A stretch of DNA of 64,000 bases from Cognatishimia activa (GCF_017798205.1 NZ_CP060010.1:2542001-2606000), one strand, 5' to 3'. Positions 8,987 to 18,245 are shown, counted from the stretch's first letter. Notes: generated by a model from the sequence alone, not told the origin. Program-made: numbers and translations.

Positions 8987-9592
8987 ATGCAGTTTGATCA
9001 TTTCGCCATTGCCGGAGAGACCCTTGAGGCCGCTGTTGCCCATGTTGAGGACGTACTTGGCGTGGCACTTTTGCCAGGCGGAAAACACACGCATTTTGGC
9101 ACGCATAACCAGCTCTTGGGGCTGGCAGACGGGCTCTATTTGGAAGCCATTTCCATCGATCCAGAGGCGCCAAAGCCTGATTATGCACGGTGGTTTGATC
9201 TGGACCGTTTTGCGGGCGCGCCTCGCATCAGCAATTGGATCTGCCGGAGCGAAGATTTGCTCGCGGAACTTGAAATCCTGCCGGATGGTGCGGGTGTTCC
9301 GGTGGCTTTGACGCGCGGAGATTTCGCCTGGCGGATGGCGGTGCCTGCGGATGGTGTTCTGCCCTGTGACGGCTGTTTTCCAGCGCTAATTCAATGGGAT
9401 GTCGCAAAGATTCCGGGAGATATCCTGCCTGCGTCAGGTTGTAAGTTGTCCCGATTTGAGGTCGCGCATCCTGAGGCGCAGTGGTTGCGTGAAACGATCT
9501 CTTTGGATGATCCGAAAGTGCAGTTTGTCGAAGGCCCCCGTGAGATGCGCGCAACCTTTGAAACGCCCCACGGCACGCGGGTCTTGTCATGA
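8987..9592 (+). CDS. VOC (glyoxalase/dioxygenase-like) superfamily protein
   Basis: 201 aa. The start is ATG 8987 with GGAG just upstream, rather than the earlier ATG that lacks a ribosome site. The N-terminus MQFDHFAIAGETLEAAVAHV is the opening beta-alpha unit of a vicinal-oxygen-chelate domain with His5 as a possible metal ligand. THFGTHNQLLGLADGLYLEAI continues with a second His and the Glu that commonly completes the site. The family to which it is closest is the Glyoxalase-like (PF13468) group of unknown substrate. It is translationally coupled to the following GNAT gene (ATGA overlap). Confidence 0.82.
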   Translation: MQFDHFAIAGETLEAAVAHVEDVLGVALLPGGKHTHFGTHNQLLGLADGLYLEAISIDPEAPKPDYARWFDLDRFAGAPRISNWICRSEDLLAELEILPDGAGVPVALTRGDFAWRMAVPADGVLPCDGCFPALIQWDVAKIPGDILPASGCKLSRFEVAHPEAQWLRETISLDDPKVQFVEGPREMRATFETPHGTRVLS

Positions 9593-10068
9593 TCATCAGG
9601 CAAGCCACCGCGCAGGACGCGCCAGATATCGCAGCCGTTTGGAATGCTGAAATCCGCGATGGCGTGAGCACGTTTAACTCGGTCGATAAAACTCTGGCCG
9701 AGGTGCAAGAAATGATCGAGCTGCGCGGGGCCGCAACGCAGGTTGCCCATGAGGGCGAGAGTTTTTTGGGCTTTGTCACCTATGGCCAGTTTCGCGGCGG
9801 GATCGGCTATCGCCATTCGGTCGAGCACACGATCTATTTGACACCAGCCGCCAAGGGACGCGGCGTGGGGCGGGCCTTGATGGCGCGGATTTATGAGGTC
9901 GCGCGCGGCGAAGGCCATCATATTATGGTGGCGGGCATAGGTGGCGAGAACGCAGATGCTATTGGCTTTCACACAGCGCTTGGGTTTAAGGAAGTCGGAC
10001 GTATGCCCGAGGTTGGACGCAAGTTTGATCGCTGGATGACGCTCGTATTGATGCAAAGGGAATTATGA
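9589..10068 (+). CDS. GNAT family N-acetyltransferase
   Basis: 159 aa, start ATG overlapping the previous stop. The N-terminus MIIRQATAQDAPDIAAVWN and the acetyl-CoA pyrophosphate loop KGRGVGRALM define a GNAT fold. YGQFRGGIGYRHSVEHTIYL and GFHTALGFKEVGRM give the overall pattern of the phosphinothricin/methionine sulfone acetyltransferase (Pat/MddA) branch. That branch acetylates small amino-acid-like amines in the cytoplasm. The true substrate is not deducible. Confidence 0.87.
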   Translation: MIIRQATAQDAPDIAAVWNAEIRDGVSTFNSVDKTLAEVQEMIELRGAATQVAHEGESFLGFVTYGQFRGGIGYRHSVEHTIYLTPAAKGRGVGRALMARIYEVARGEGHHIMVAGIGGENADAIGFHTALGFKEVGRMPEVGRKFDRWMTLVLMQREL

Positions 10069-10107
10069 CGCGGTGACACTCCGTTAGCGCTCTCGTATAC
10101 TTGAATT

Positions 10108-10788
10108 ATGTCGATTTGGACCAGAATTAGCGATGCGATCGAAGCCCTTGTGCAGGGGCAACCCCTGTCTGAGGTCTTTGACCGCTTGCGCACACCGCCA
10201 GAGCGGTCGATTGCCTTTACCATTGCCGTGATTGCCTTGGGGGCCAAGATGGCCAAGGCCGATGGCTTGGTGACCCGCGATGAGGTCACAGCCTTTCGTG
10301 AGGTCTTTCATATTCGCCCTGAGGATGAAGCTGGCGCGGCGCGGGTCTTTAATCTGGCGCGGCAGGACGCCGCGGGTTTTGAGGAATATGCCGTGCGTAT
10401 CCATCGGTTGTTTGGCACCGATCATCCGATGTACTGCGATCTGATCGAGGGGCTCTTTCATATCTCGATGGCGGATGGCGAGTTTCATCCCAATGAGAAT
10501 GTGTTCCTTGAGCGGGTTGCCGAGATCTTCGAGATGGCGCCTGCCAGATATCAGGCGATCAAAACGCGCTTTGTGCCAGATGCAGAGCCAGATCCCTACA
10601 CGGTGCTGGGCGTAGATCCCTCGGCCTCGATGGACGAGATGCGCAAGGCCTGGCGACAGCTTGTGCGCGAGACCCATCCTGATGCGATGGTCGCACGTGG
10701 CGTGCCCGAAGAGGCCGTGAAAATTGCTGAGAAGAAGATGATCGACATCAACCGCGCCTGGGACACCATCAATGGCAAGGCGGCCTGA
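10108..10788 (+). CDS. DjlA-like co-chaperone: TerB-like domain plus J domain
   Basis: 226 aa. Residues about 30-145 form an all-helical TerB-like domain (SIAFTIAVIALGAKMAKADG and a second repeat GLFHISMADGEFHPNE, each with an acidic metal-type loop). Residues about 165-226 form a J domain with DPYTVLGVDP and the HPD motif in ETHPDAM, which stimulates DnaK ATPase. Unlike E. coli DjlA there is no N-terminal membrane helix, so this is a soluble form. It ends in a TGATG overlap with the next gene, implying co-translation. Confidence 0.88.
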   Translation: MSIWTRISDAIEALVQGQPLSEVFDRLRTPPERSIAFTIAVIALGAKMAKADGLVTRDEVTAFREVFHIRPEDEAGAARVFNLARQDAAGFEEYAVRIHRLFGTDHPMYCDLIEGLFHISMADGEFHPNENVFLERVAEIFEMAPARYQAIKTRFVPDAEPDPYTVLGVDPSASMDEMRKAWRQLVRETHPDAMVARGVPEEAVKIAEKKMIDINRAWDTINGKAA

Positions 10789-11792
10789 TGCGGATTGCGA
10801 CCTACAATATCGAGTGGTTCGCAAATCTTTTTGACGAAGAAAATCAATTGGTTCTGGACGACTCATGGTCCTCGCGGCGGGATGTGACCAAAGCCCAGCA
10901 GGCGGCGGCCGTGGCGCATGTTCTGCGGTCTATGGATGCGGATGCAATTCTTGTGGTCGAGGCACCTGATCAGAACGGGAAACGCTCAACCGTCGCCGCT
11001 TTGGAGGACTTTACCGCGCATTTTGGCCTGCGCACTAGCGATGCGATCATCGGGTTTTCCAATGACACGCAACAGGAACTGGCGCTGCTTTATGATCCAA
11101 ATGTTTTGAAGGCGCGGCATGATCCCAAAGGTTCGCTGGATGCGCCGCGATTTGATCAAGAGCTGGGCATTGATCTGGACGTGGATGAACGCAGCGATAC
11201 GGTGCGGTTTTCAAAACCCCCTTTGGAACTCGCGGTGACGACGAAATTCGGCGGCGAATTTCGTTTGATCGGCGCGCATTTGAAATCCAAAGCCCCCCAT
11301 GGGGCGCGTAATCGCGACGAGGTCATGCGGATCTCGATTGCCAATCGGCGCAAGCAATTGGCGCAGGCGATTTGGCTTCGGCGTCGGATCGTGGAGCACC
11401 TGAAAAATGGCGACTCTCTGATGGTGCTCGGAGACCTCAATGACGGTCCCGGTCTGGATGAATACGAGGGGCTCTTTGGGCGTTCGTCGGTTGAGATCGT
11501 GATGGGAGAGCAGGGCGAGAACTGTTTGACCGATCCCCATGCGCGACAGGCTTTAGGGCCTCGGTTGGGTGCGCGGCCGACCACATCGCGGTTCTATTTG
11601 CGCCATGAGGGGCGGTATCTGCAGGCGCTGTTGGACTACATCATGGTCTCGCAGGATCTTGCGGCCAAATCCCCGAAATGGCGGATCTGGCATCCGTTTG
11701 ATGATCATGATTGCTGGGCCGATGAAGCCTTGCGCGCGGCCTTGCTGGATGCCTCAGACCACTTTCCCGTCACGCTGGATATCGATCTTTAG
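10788..11792 (+). CDS. endonuclease/exonuclease/phosphatase family protein
   Basis: 334 aa, with the ATG sharing a base with the previous stop. Family motifs occur in order: RIATYNIEWFANLF (Asn for metal), the central EAPDQNGKRST and FRLIGAHLKSK (catalytic His), GDLNDGPGLDEYEG (Asp/Asn), and the C-terminal SDHFPVTLDI (Asp-His pair). These make it a Mg-dependent phosphodiesterase/phosphatase of the DNase I-like fold. No signal peptide is seen, so it is cytoplasmic. Substrate is unknown. It is convergent with ppx, the stops overlapping by four bases. Confidence 0.88.
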   Translation: MRIATYNIEWFANLFDEENQLVLDDSWSSRRDVTKAQQAAAVAHVLRSMDADAILVVEAPDQNGKRSTVAALEDFTAHFGLRTSDAIIGFSNDTQQELALLYDPNVLKARHDPKGSLDAPRFDQELGIDLDVDERSDTVRFSKPPLELAVTTKFGGEFRLIGAHLKSKAPHGARNRDEVMRISIANRRKQLAQAIWLRRRIVEHLKNGDSLMVLGDLNDGPGLDEYEGLFGRSSVEIVMGEQGENCLTDPHARQALGPRLGARPTTSRFYLRHEGRYLQALLDYIMVSQDLAAKSPKWRIWHPFDDHDCWADEALRAALLDASDHFPVTLDIDL

Positions 11793-13327
11793 GAAAAGCT
11801 CACAAAGAGCTCGGCCTCAAGCGCGCTGGCGAGTGATTGCAGCCGCGCCTCGGCCACCTCGCCATAAAGCGCGCGGGCGCGCTCCGGCAGTTCTAGATGG
11901 AGTTCTGCGGATTTGGCCTTATACGTCAGTTTGCCCAGATCCGTGCCGGCCTGCATCCACAGCATCGCGCCAAAGCGCATGGCTTTGCCAAGGATTTCGG
12001 CCTGTTTCTGGTCTTCGGTGTTGAGAAGGTCATAAAGCTCTTCAAACCGCGTGCCTTCGCGTTTGTTGCGATAGCGGTGGAGCAGGGCCAGCCCGAGGAA
12101 CACGCGCTCGGAATGCTTAAGCCCGCCCAAATTCGCGCGTGTCGCGTTGTCAAAACAGGTTTCCGCGCGATAGTCGGGATGCGCGCGCCAGCTGACGTCA
12201 TGCAGAAGGCAGGCAGCTTTGACCAAGCGTTTGCGGTCTTTGCTGCCGTCCTTGAACAATGGCTTCACGAAATCATAAAGCGTCCGCCCAAATCCCGGCA
12301 GGCGAGCGTCCTTGGATTCCGCGTGGCGACAGGCCTCGATCAGGGGATCACGACGGCGCAGTTCATCGGGCATTTGCTCGTAAAGCATGCCCTCGCGGAT
12401 GCCGTAGCTGGAAATCGCGATATCGTATGGGGTGAAACGGTCAAGAAGGCCGATCAGAACCTCGATCGCAAAGGGCACAAGCGCCATCCGTTGGGCGGAT
12501 AGCCCACAGCGCTGGCGCAGCTCTTCAAGATCATTCTCGGCGATAAACGCGGCCGTTGCGGCCACGTCCTCGGCTGTCATGCGGTATTCATGCAGAACAT
12601 TCAGCGGATAAGCGCGGCGTTCCATATCCACCCGTGCAATGGCCCGCCACGAGCCGCCCACAAGGAACAGGCGGTTCTCCTGATCGCCCATTTTCACATA
12701 GAGTTTGTCGAGTGTTTTCTGAATGTAAGCCTGACGCCCCTCGGCACCGCCCTCGATGTCTTGCAACTTCAGAGGGCCGAGTTTCGAGGTGACTCGCTCA
12801 CCGACTTCGCCGTCGTTGATTTCGGCGAGTTCCATGGAAGAGCCGCCGATGTCGCAGACAAGACCGTAAGAGCCCGGCCAGCCTAACAGAACACCTTGCG
12901 CCGACAGCCGTGCTTCTTCTTTGCCGTCGATGACGTGGATCTCTAGGCCGGTCTTTTCCAGCACCTCGGCACAGAACTCGGGGCCGTCTTCGGCCTCGCG
13001 GACTGCGGCCGTGGCGACGGCGGTCAGCGGGCCGTTGCAGATCTGAGCGGCGATTTCCTGAAACCGCGCGATAGCCGAAAGGGCGCGCGCGCGGCCCTCG
13101 GGGTTCAGGCGGCCTGTGTCAGACAGACCCGCGCCCAAGGCACACATGATCTTCTCGTTAAAGAAATAGGCAGGGCTTCGCGCCGCGCCGTCAAAGACCA
13201 CCAAACGGACAGAGTTTGACCCCACATCCACAACGCCCACGCGTTTTAGCTTTCGAGAGGATGGGTCGTTAAAGAGCGGGCGTCCAAAGATATCCGCGTC
13301 TTCTAGGCTGTCGATGGTTACATTCAT
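11789..13327 (-). CDS. ppx: Ppx/GppA exopolyphosphatase
   Basis: 512 aa from the ATG at 13327; a TTG 54 bases upstream would add 18 residues without obvious family support. It hydrolyses terminal phosphates of polyphosphate and/or pppGpp. The actin-like ATPase phosphate loops are visible: VGVVDVGSNSVRLVVFD (phosphate 1) and GLVCDIGGSSMELAEI (phosphate 2). AVATAAVREAEDG lies between them. The C-terminal half is an HD-like helical domain (ACLLHDVSWRAHPDYR). It lies 77 bases downstream of ppk on the same strand, a classic pairing that lets synthesis and breakdown of polyphosphate be co-expressed. Confidence 0.93.
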   Translation of the reverse strand: MNVTIDSLEDADIFGRPLFNDPSSRKLKRVGVVDVGSNSVRLVVFDGAARSPAYFFNEKIMCALGAGLSDTGRLNPEGRARALSAIARFQEIAAQICNGPLTAVATAAVREAEDGPEFCAEVLEKTGLEIHVIDGKEEARLSAQGVLLGWPGSYGLVCDIGGSSMELAEINDGEVGERVTSKLGPLKLQDIEGGAEGRQAYIQKTLDKLYVKMGDQENRLFLVGGSWRAIARVDMERRAYPLNVLHEYRMTAEDVAATAAFIAENDLEELRQRCGLSAQRMALVPFAIEVLIGLLDRFTPYDIAISSYGIREGMLYEQMPDELRRRDPLIEACRHAESKDARLPGFGRTLYDFVKPLFKDGSKDRKRLVKAACLLHDVSWRAHPDYRAETCFDNATRANLGGLKHSERVFLGLALLHRYRNKREGTRFEELYDLLNTEDQKQAEILGKAMRFGAMLWMQAGTDLGKLTYKAKSAELHLELPERARALYGEVAEARLQSLASALEAELFVSFS

Positions 13328-13404
13328 GAATCGCCCCAGGGTCTTGGCTTGCAAGATGCGGCACGGGGCAGGGTGGGTCAATGGATCAGAAGGGTCTGCG
13401 CGTT

Positions 13405-15591
13405 TTATGTCGCGGCTTCATCATCCGTATGCGTCAGTTTCGGCACATCCGAGGCCCCCGCCGATCCGCGGCCCGACAGTGATGGGTTTTCCATAAAGAA
13501 GCGGTGGCAGTTGAACGAAAACTCGCCCTGAGGCACCTGCGCGCGGTCAAAGCTGCCGTCCGCGTTCATAACCCAGCTTTGTGCAGTATCGGCCATATTC
13601 GCGGCCATGATCTGGCTGACGATCTGCGCTTTCACGGTCGGGTTGTCGATCCGCACCAGAGTTTCCACACGCCGGTTCAGGTTGCGGCCCATCCAGTCGG
13701 CCGAAGAGATATAGACCTTGGCTTTCTTGCTGGGCAGCCCATGGCCATTGCCAAAACAGGCGATCCGGGAGTGTTCCAGAAAGCGCCCGACCACGGATTT
13801 CACGCGGATATTGTCTGAGAGCCCTTTGATCCCGGGACGCAGCCCGCAAATGCCACGCACGACAAGGCTGATTTTAACACCAGCCTGGCTCGCCTCGTAA
13901 AGCGCATCGATAACCTCGGATTCGATCAGGGAATTCATCTTGGCCCAGATCTCTGCAGGTTTGCCAGCGCGGGCAAATTCCGCCTCTTTGCGGATATTCT
14001 CAATAAGGGTTTGCTTTAGGGACAGCGGAGAAATCGCAAGGTTTTCAAGGCTTTCTGGCTGCACGTAGCCCGAGAGATAGTTGAAGATCTTGGTCGCATC
14101 CCGCCCCAGACCATCGTCGCAGGTAAAGAAGCTGAGGTCGGTATAAACCTTGGCCGTAATCGGGTGGTAGTTGCCCGTACCATAGTGCGTATATGTCACC
14201 AGCCGATTGCCCTCGCGCCGCACGACGGTCGAGATCTTGGCGTGGGTTTTCCAATCGGTGAACCCGTAAACCACATGCGCACCCGCGCGTTCCAGACGGC
14301 GGGACTGGCGGATGTTCGCGGCTTCGTCAAAACGGGCTTTGAGTTCGACCAAAGCGGTCACGGACTTCCCGTCCTCCGCGGCCTCACAAAGCGCCTCGAC
14401 GATAGGGGAGCGTTTGGACGTGCGATAAAGCGTCTGTTTGATCGCCACCACATTCGGATCACGCGCCGCCTGACTGATGAAGCGCACCACCATGTCAAAG
14501 GTCTCGTAAGGGTGGTGGAGCAGCATATCTTTTTGCTTGATCGCGGCAAACATATCGCCGTCGTGGTCTTGAACTCGTTCAGGCACGCGCGGCGCGAATG
14601 GTGTCCACAAAAGGTCAGGGCGGTTGTCCAGCACCAGCTCTTTGAGGTCCGCAATCCCGATCATGCCATCAAATTCGATGATCTCTTGTGGATTCACATG
14701 CAGCTCGCGGCTGATCATGTTGCGCAGGCTTTTAGGCGCGCCGCGCGACAATTGCAGACGCACAACCTCGCCGCGACGCCGCCGTTTCAGTGCGGTTTCA
14801 AACTCGCGTACGAGGTCTTCGGCCTCTTCTTCGACCTCCATATCGCTGTCGCGCAACACGCGGAAGGTACAGTGGCCCTTGGCCTTATAGCCGGGGAAAA
14901 GGATTTCCAGATGTAGGATCAAGAGATCCTCAAGCATCAGGAAGCGTTGCGTGCCATTGGTGCCGGGCAGGGCGACGAAGCGGTCGATCTGATGCGGGAT
15001 CGGCAAGAGCGCTTGCAGCGGGCGTTTGTCTTTTTTGCGCTCAAGCTCCAGAGCCAGCGAATACCCGGTATTGGGGATGAATGGAAACGGGTGCGCGGGA
15101 TCAATCGCCAGCGGCGAGAGAACCGGGAAGACTTGGTTGAGGAAGACATCCTGCAAAAAGACAGTGTCGTCCTCAGTGATTTCCTCGCGGCTCAGAACGA
15201 GGATGTCAGAGGCGGTCAACTCTTCGCGCAGCTGTGCAAAGATCGCCTGTTGCCGTGTCATCAGCTTGCGGGCGTCCTCGTCGATCAGAACAAGCTGCTC
15301 GGCAGGAGACAACCCGTCTTGGCCGGGGGTGACATTCCCCTCCCGTGCAAGCTCTCGCAGACCCGCGACGCGGACGGTGTAAAATTCATCCAGGTTGGTG
15401 GCCGAAATCGACAGGAACCGCAGGCGTTCCAGCAAGGGCACACGGGTGTTTTCTGCCTCTTCCAAGACCCGCCAGTTAAAGGCCAGCCAGCTCAGTTCAC
15501 GATTAAAGAACCGGTCTGGGCCGGTCAGGTCCATCTCGGGGATATCTATCGGAGTTTGGAAGTCTGACTTCAGGAAATCGGCGTTGGTCAT
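13405..15591 (-). CDS. ppk: polyphosphate kinase 1
   Basis: 728 aa, normal for PPK1. It builds polyphosphate from ATP. It starts with the N-domain (FFNRELSWLAFNWRVLEEA), followed by the head domain and two phospholipase D-like C-terminal domains. The phosphorylated His of the family is His450 in KTHAK, and the second essential His is His469 in YTHYGTGNYH. Both are in place, as is the ATP-pocket region VVAIKQTLYRTSKRS. The ATG at 15591 gives the expected N-terminus. It is followed by ppx in the same orientation. Expression under phosphate limitation is plausible, but I saw no clear pho box. Confidence 0.96.
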   Translation of the reverse strand: MTNADFLKSDFQTPIDIPEMDLTGPDRFFNRELSWLAFNWRVLEEAENTRVPLLERLRFLSISATNLDEFYTVRVAGLRELAREGNVTPGQDGLSPAEQLVLIDEDARKLMTRQQAIFAQLREELTASDILVLSREEITEDDTVFLQDVFLNQVFPVLSPLAIDPAHPFPFIPNTGYSLALELERKKDKRPLQALLPIPHQIDRFVALPGTNGTQRFLMLEDLLILHLEILFPGYKAKGHCTFRVLRDSDMEVEEEAEDLVREFETALKRRRRGEVVRLQLSRGAPKSLRNMISRELHVNPQEIIEFDGMIGIADLKELVLDNRPDLLWTPFAPRVPERVQDHDGDMFAAIKQKDMLLHHPYETFDMVVRFISQAARDPNVVAIKQTLYRTSKRSPIVEALCEAAEDGKSVTALVELKARFDEAANIRQSRRLERAGAHVVYGFTDWKTHAKISTVVRREGNRLVTYTHYGTGNYHPITAKVYTDLSFFTCDDGLGRDATKIFNYLSGYVQPESLENLAISPLSLKQTLIENIRKEAEFARAGKPAEIWAKMNSLIESEVIDALYEASQAGVKISLVVRGICGLRPGIKGLSDNIRVKSVVGRFLEHSRIACFGNGHGLPSKKAKVYISSADWMGRNLNRRVETLVRIDNPTVKAQIVSQIMAANMADTAQSWVMNADGSFDRAQVPQGEFSFNCHRFFMENPSLSGRGSAGASDVPKLTHTDDEAAT

Positions 15592-15664
15592 AAAGGGTCG
15601 GCTATCAGTACTCTGTCACAGGAAGATGACAGTATCGCGCCAACGGGCCGGACTGTCCAGAGAC

Positions 15665-16330
15665 CTAGGAATTCATCACTTCGGCGGCTAAGGCGCGGCT
15701 GACTTTGCGTTTTTTCGCGAGCGACGCCTGATCGATGTCGCGCACCAGACGGCGCGCTTCCGCAAAGCTGCGGTCCATATGCTTGACCATATAGGCGATG
15801 GTTTCAGTGTTCGGCGTGAGTTGGCGATCCACGAAGAGTTTCGCCAAAAGGATCGACAAAAGCGCGTCGTCTGGTTCCTTTAGAACGGCAGTCGTCGTGC
15901 CCTCCAGCCGGCTTCTCAGATCGGGCAGGGTGAGGCCCCAGTGTTTGGGTTCCGATACGCCAGTAACCAAAAGGGAATGACCCTCGGCCAAGGTCAGATT
16001 GTGCAGGTGAAAGAGCGCGTCTTGCGCGGCGGCGTCCTTGGCAATGGCCGGAACATTTTCCACGGCAATCGGCGTTTGGGCCAGATCAGGCACCGCGTCT
16101 TTGGTGAGGCTTGCCGCATCCACAATCCGCGCGCCGGATTGCGCGGCCCAAACGTGGGTCAGATGCGTCTTGCCGCTGCCTTCAGGGCCAATGATCGCAA
16201 GCTTGTTGCCCGCCCAATTGGGCCAGCTGTCCACAAGTGCCAAAGCCATGGCATTTGCGTCAGAAACAAAGAAATCGTCACGGCCCAAGGCTGCCCGCGC
16301 GGGCAGGTCAAAGCCTAGCTGTTCAGCCAT
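15665..16330 (-). CDS. hdaA: DnaA-related regulatory ATPase HdaA
   Basis: 221 aa from ATG 16330. It contains an AAA+ core related to DnaA: Walker A GPEGSGKTHL, a weak Walker B around PIAVENV, and the C-terminal sensor/lid helices (RSFAEARRLVRDIDQ). It lacks DnaA's DNA-binding domain and begins with a short clamp-binding-type motif (EQLGFDLP resembles the QLxLxLP DnaN-binding box). In alphaproteobacteria this protein acts with the sliding clamp to convert DnaA-ATP to DnaA-ADP and prevent over-initiation. The gene follows the AI-2E/PerM-family gene with one base between them, so both are likely one transcript. Confidence 0.88.
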   Translation of the reverse strand: MAEQLGFDLPARAALGRDDFFVSDANAMALALVDSWPNWAGNKLAIIGPEGSGKTHLTHVWAAQSGARIVDAASLTKDAVPDLAQTPIAVENVPAIAKDAAAQDALFHLHNLTLAEGHSLLVTGVSEPKHWGLTLPDLRSRLEGTTTAVLKEPDDALLSILLAKLFVDRQLTPNTETIAYMVKHMDRSFAEARRLVRDIDQASLAKKRKVSRALAAEVMNS

Positions 16331-16331
16331 C

Positions 16332-17405
16332 TTAGCTGTCGTCCTCGGTGGTGGATTCAAGCCCTTTGTAAAGGCGGGATTCAACGTATTGGCTGGAGGC
16401 ATAGCGCACGAGGACGCCGATGGCTGCTGCAACAGGGACGGCTACGAGCATGCCCACAAAGCCAAAGAGCGAGCCAAAGAGCGATAGGGCAAACAAGAGC
16501 CACACAGGGTGTAGGCCCACCGAGCTGCCAACGAGTTTCGGCGTCAGATAGTTGCCCTCCAACATTTGGCCGGTGATGAAGATGCCACCAACGAGGCCAA
16601 GGGATACCCAATCGCCCCAGAACTGGAATAGTCCGAGGCCTACTGCCAGGGCGCCTCCCACGAGGGCACCGACATAGGGAATGAAGGTGATCAGACCAGC
16701 AATTGCGCCGACGACGAGGCCAAATTGCAGACCGACCAGCATAAGCGCGACCGCATAATAGGTGCCAAGGATCAAACAGACTGTGCCCATCCCGCGCACA
16801 AAGCCTGCAAGCACGCGGTCGATTTCTTTGGCAAGGCGGCGAATGACCGGCGCATGATCACGCGGCAAAAGTTGGTCGACGCGCGCGATCATATTGTCCC
16901 AGTCCAGCAGCAGGTAGAAAGCTACAACCGGTACGACGACGATCAAGACCAGCACGTTTACCAAACCTGCCGCAGACGTCAGCGCGGATTGCAGGAACGC
17001 GCCGCCATGGGCTTGGATCTGATCCCCGATAGAGGCAAGCGCCTGATAGGCCGCGCTTTCCGGGTTCAGAAGCTGCGGGAAACGTTCGCTGATAAAGGCC
17101 TGTAGGTCTCGGACCAGTTCCGGTGCGATTTGCACAAGCGACGTGGCTTGGGCGATCAGGGTCGGCACAACGGCTAGGATCATGACCACAAAGATCAGGA
17201 TCGCGACGATGGTGATCAGTGCAGTGGCAGCGGCTCGCGACAATCCCATGGCCTCAAGCCGATCGGCGACCGGATCCATGAAATAGGCAATCGCGCCTCC
17301 CAGCACGAAGGGCAACACCACATTTCCCAACTGCCAGAGTGCAACAAATAAGACGACTGTGGCGATGCCCCAGTATTTCGCTTGTTCTTGAACCGGAAGA
17401 GCCAT
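16332..17405 (-). CDS. AI-2E/PerM family membrane transporter
   Basis: 357 aa with about eight hydrophobic segments, beginning ALPVQEQAKYWGIATVVLFV. The family hallmarks are the paired N-terminal helices (GGAIAYFMDPVADRLE), a central amphipathic region and the C-terminal cluster (GAIAGLITFIPYVGALVGG, then LTPKLVGSSVGLHPVWLL). The PYVG and VGLHP motifs mark the AI-2E transporter (UPF0118/PerM) group, which includes Na+/H+ antiporters and AI-2 exporters. It sits in the inner membrane. It is directly upstream of hdaA, a conserved arrangement in many proteobacteria; the actual substrate is unknown. Confidence 0.9.
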   Translation of the reverse strand: MALPVQEQAKYWGIATVVLFVALWQLGNVVLPFVLGGAIAYFMDPVADRLEAMGLSRAAATALITIVAILIFVVMILAVVPTLIAQATSLVQIAPELVRDLQAFISERFPQLLNPESAAYQALASIGDQIQAHGGAFLQSALTSAAGLVNVLVLIVVVPVVAFYLLLDWDNMIARVDQLLPRDHAPVIRRLAKEIDRVLAGFVRGMGTVCLILGTYYAVALMLVGLQFGLVVGAIAGLITFIPYVGALVGGALAVGLGLFQFWGDWVSLGLVGGIFITGQMLEGNYLTPKLVGSSVGLHPVWLLFALSLFGSLFGFVGMLVAVPVAAAIGVLVRYASSQYVESRLYKGLESTTEDDS

Positions 17406-17462
17406 TGTTACCTCGCCTCACGTGTTGCCCTAGACATCGCGTATTGAGAGGCGGGATTCAAG

Positions 17463-17491
17463 AGGCCGACCCGATGGGGACGGGCCGGCCT
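17463..17491. terminator. G/C-rich hairpin between fas1 3' end and PerM-like gene
   Basis: Arms AGGCCGACCCG (17463-17473) and CGGGCCGGCCT (17481-17491), one mismatch, with a seven-base loop. It lies downstream of the fasciclin gene on the minus strand and 58 bases upstream of the PerM-family start. There is no T tract on either side, so it is a possible rather than a clear terminator. Confidence 0.45.
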
Positions 17492-17610
17492 TATAACCAT
17501 TGGACTGGTTACTGGGGACAACATCCGGTGCCGAGGGGCGCCAGATGCCGGTTACAGCGGGAAAGTAGGGCAACTCCGATCTGTGTCAAACCCACTCCCG
17601 CCATTTGGTC

Positions 17611-18126
17611 TTAGTGGCAATCCGGACGTGTGCCCGGCAGCAGAACTTTGTCGATCACGTGGATCACGCCATTGTCGGCTTGGATATCTGCGATGATGAC
17701 GTTCGCCATCTCTCCGGTGCCATCCGCGATCATCACGCCGTCTTGCGAACGCGTAATGCAGAGGCGCTCAGAGGCCAGCACCGGCTTAAAGTAGCTGGAC
17801 CCATGCGGGATCATGCCTGCGGTCAGATTGCGGTCGTCTACGTGGTAAAGCAGAACATTGGTCAGCTGACCTTTGTTGGCGGGCTCCAGCAGAGTTTCCA
17901 CTGTGCCTGCAGGCAGAGCCGCGAAAGCGTCATTCACGGGCGCATAAACGGTAAAGGGGCCTTCGCCCTGAAGGGTCTCGACCAGCCCCGCGGCGCTCAC
18001 AGCGGCCACGAGGGTTGAGAAGCGGTCGTCGCCTACGGCGATGTCCACGATGGTGTTAGACGCCATTGCGGACGTGCCAAGAGTGGCGGCAACCAGAGTA
18101 GCCGCAAGAGTGCTTGCGCGTTTCAT
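17611..18126 (-). CDS. secreted fasciclin (FAS1) domain protein
   Basis: 171 aa from ATG 18126, preceded by GAGGAAAT. A clear signal peptide (MKRASTLAATLVAATLGTSAMA) is followed by one FAS1 domain. It shows the H1 box region DRFSTLVAAVSAAGLVETL, the central GPFTVYAPVNDAFAALP and the H2 box NGVIHVIDKVLLP. It is a periplasmic or secreted single-domain fasciclin, a family often tied to adhesion and, in alphaproteobacteria, to ECF-sigma stress regulons. Two Cys (CITRSQ and C-terminal DCH) could form a disulfide. Two TGATCC boxes upstream may belong to an ECF-type promoter. Confidence 0.92.
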   Translation of the reverse strand: MKRASTLAATLVAATLGTSAMASNTIVDIAVGDDRFSTLVAAVSAAGLVETLQGEGPFTVYAPVNDAFAALPAGTVETLLEPANKGQLTNVLLYHVDDRNLTAGMIPHGSSYFKPVLASERLCITRSQDGVMIADGTGEMANVIIADIQADNGVIHVIDKVLLPGTRPDCH

Positions 18127-18203
18127 TGATAATTTCCTCACTGTTACGTTGCACAAGTACCCCGGGGTGCAAGTACTAAGGGGTACGGGGCAAGTCGCGC
18201 TTT

Positions 18204-18232
18204 GGATCACGCGGCAGATAACAAGTGGATCA
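18204..18232 (-). promoter_or_regulatory. two TGATCC boxes upstream of fasciclin gene
   Basis: On the minus strand TGATCC occurs twice, 23 bases apart (complement at 18204-18209 and 18227-18232), about 80 and 105 bases before the fas1 start. TGATCC resembles the -35 element of RpoE/ChrR-type ECF promoters in Rhodobacter. A CGTACC sequence 16 bases after the nearer box might be a -10. The assignment is tentative. Confidence 0.35.
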
Positions 18233-18245
18233 CGGTTTCGTGGGG

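Noticed and set aside
17406-17610. Possible tRNA or riboswitch in the gap between the fas1 and PerM-family genes
   Set aside because: Contains hairpins but no TTCGA/TTCAA T-loop context, no acceptor-stem pairing and no known riboswitch core that I could recognise.
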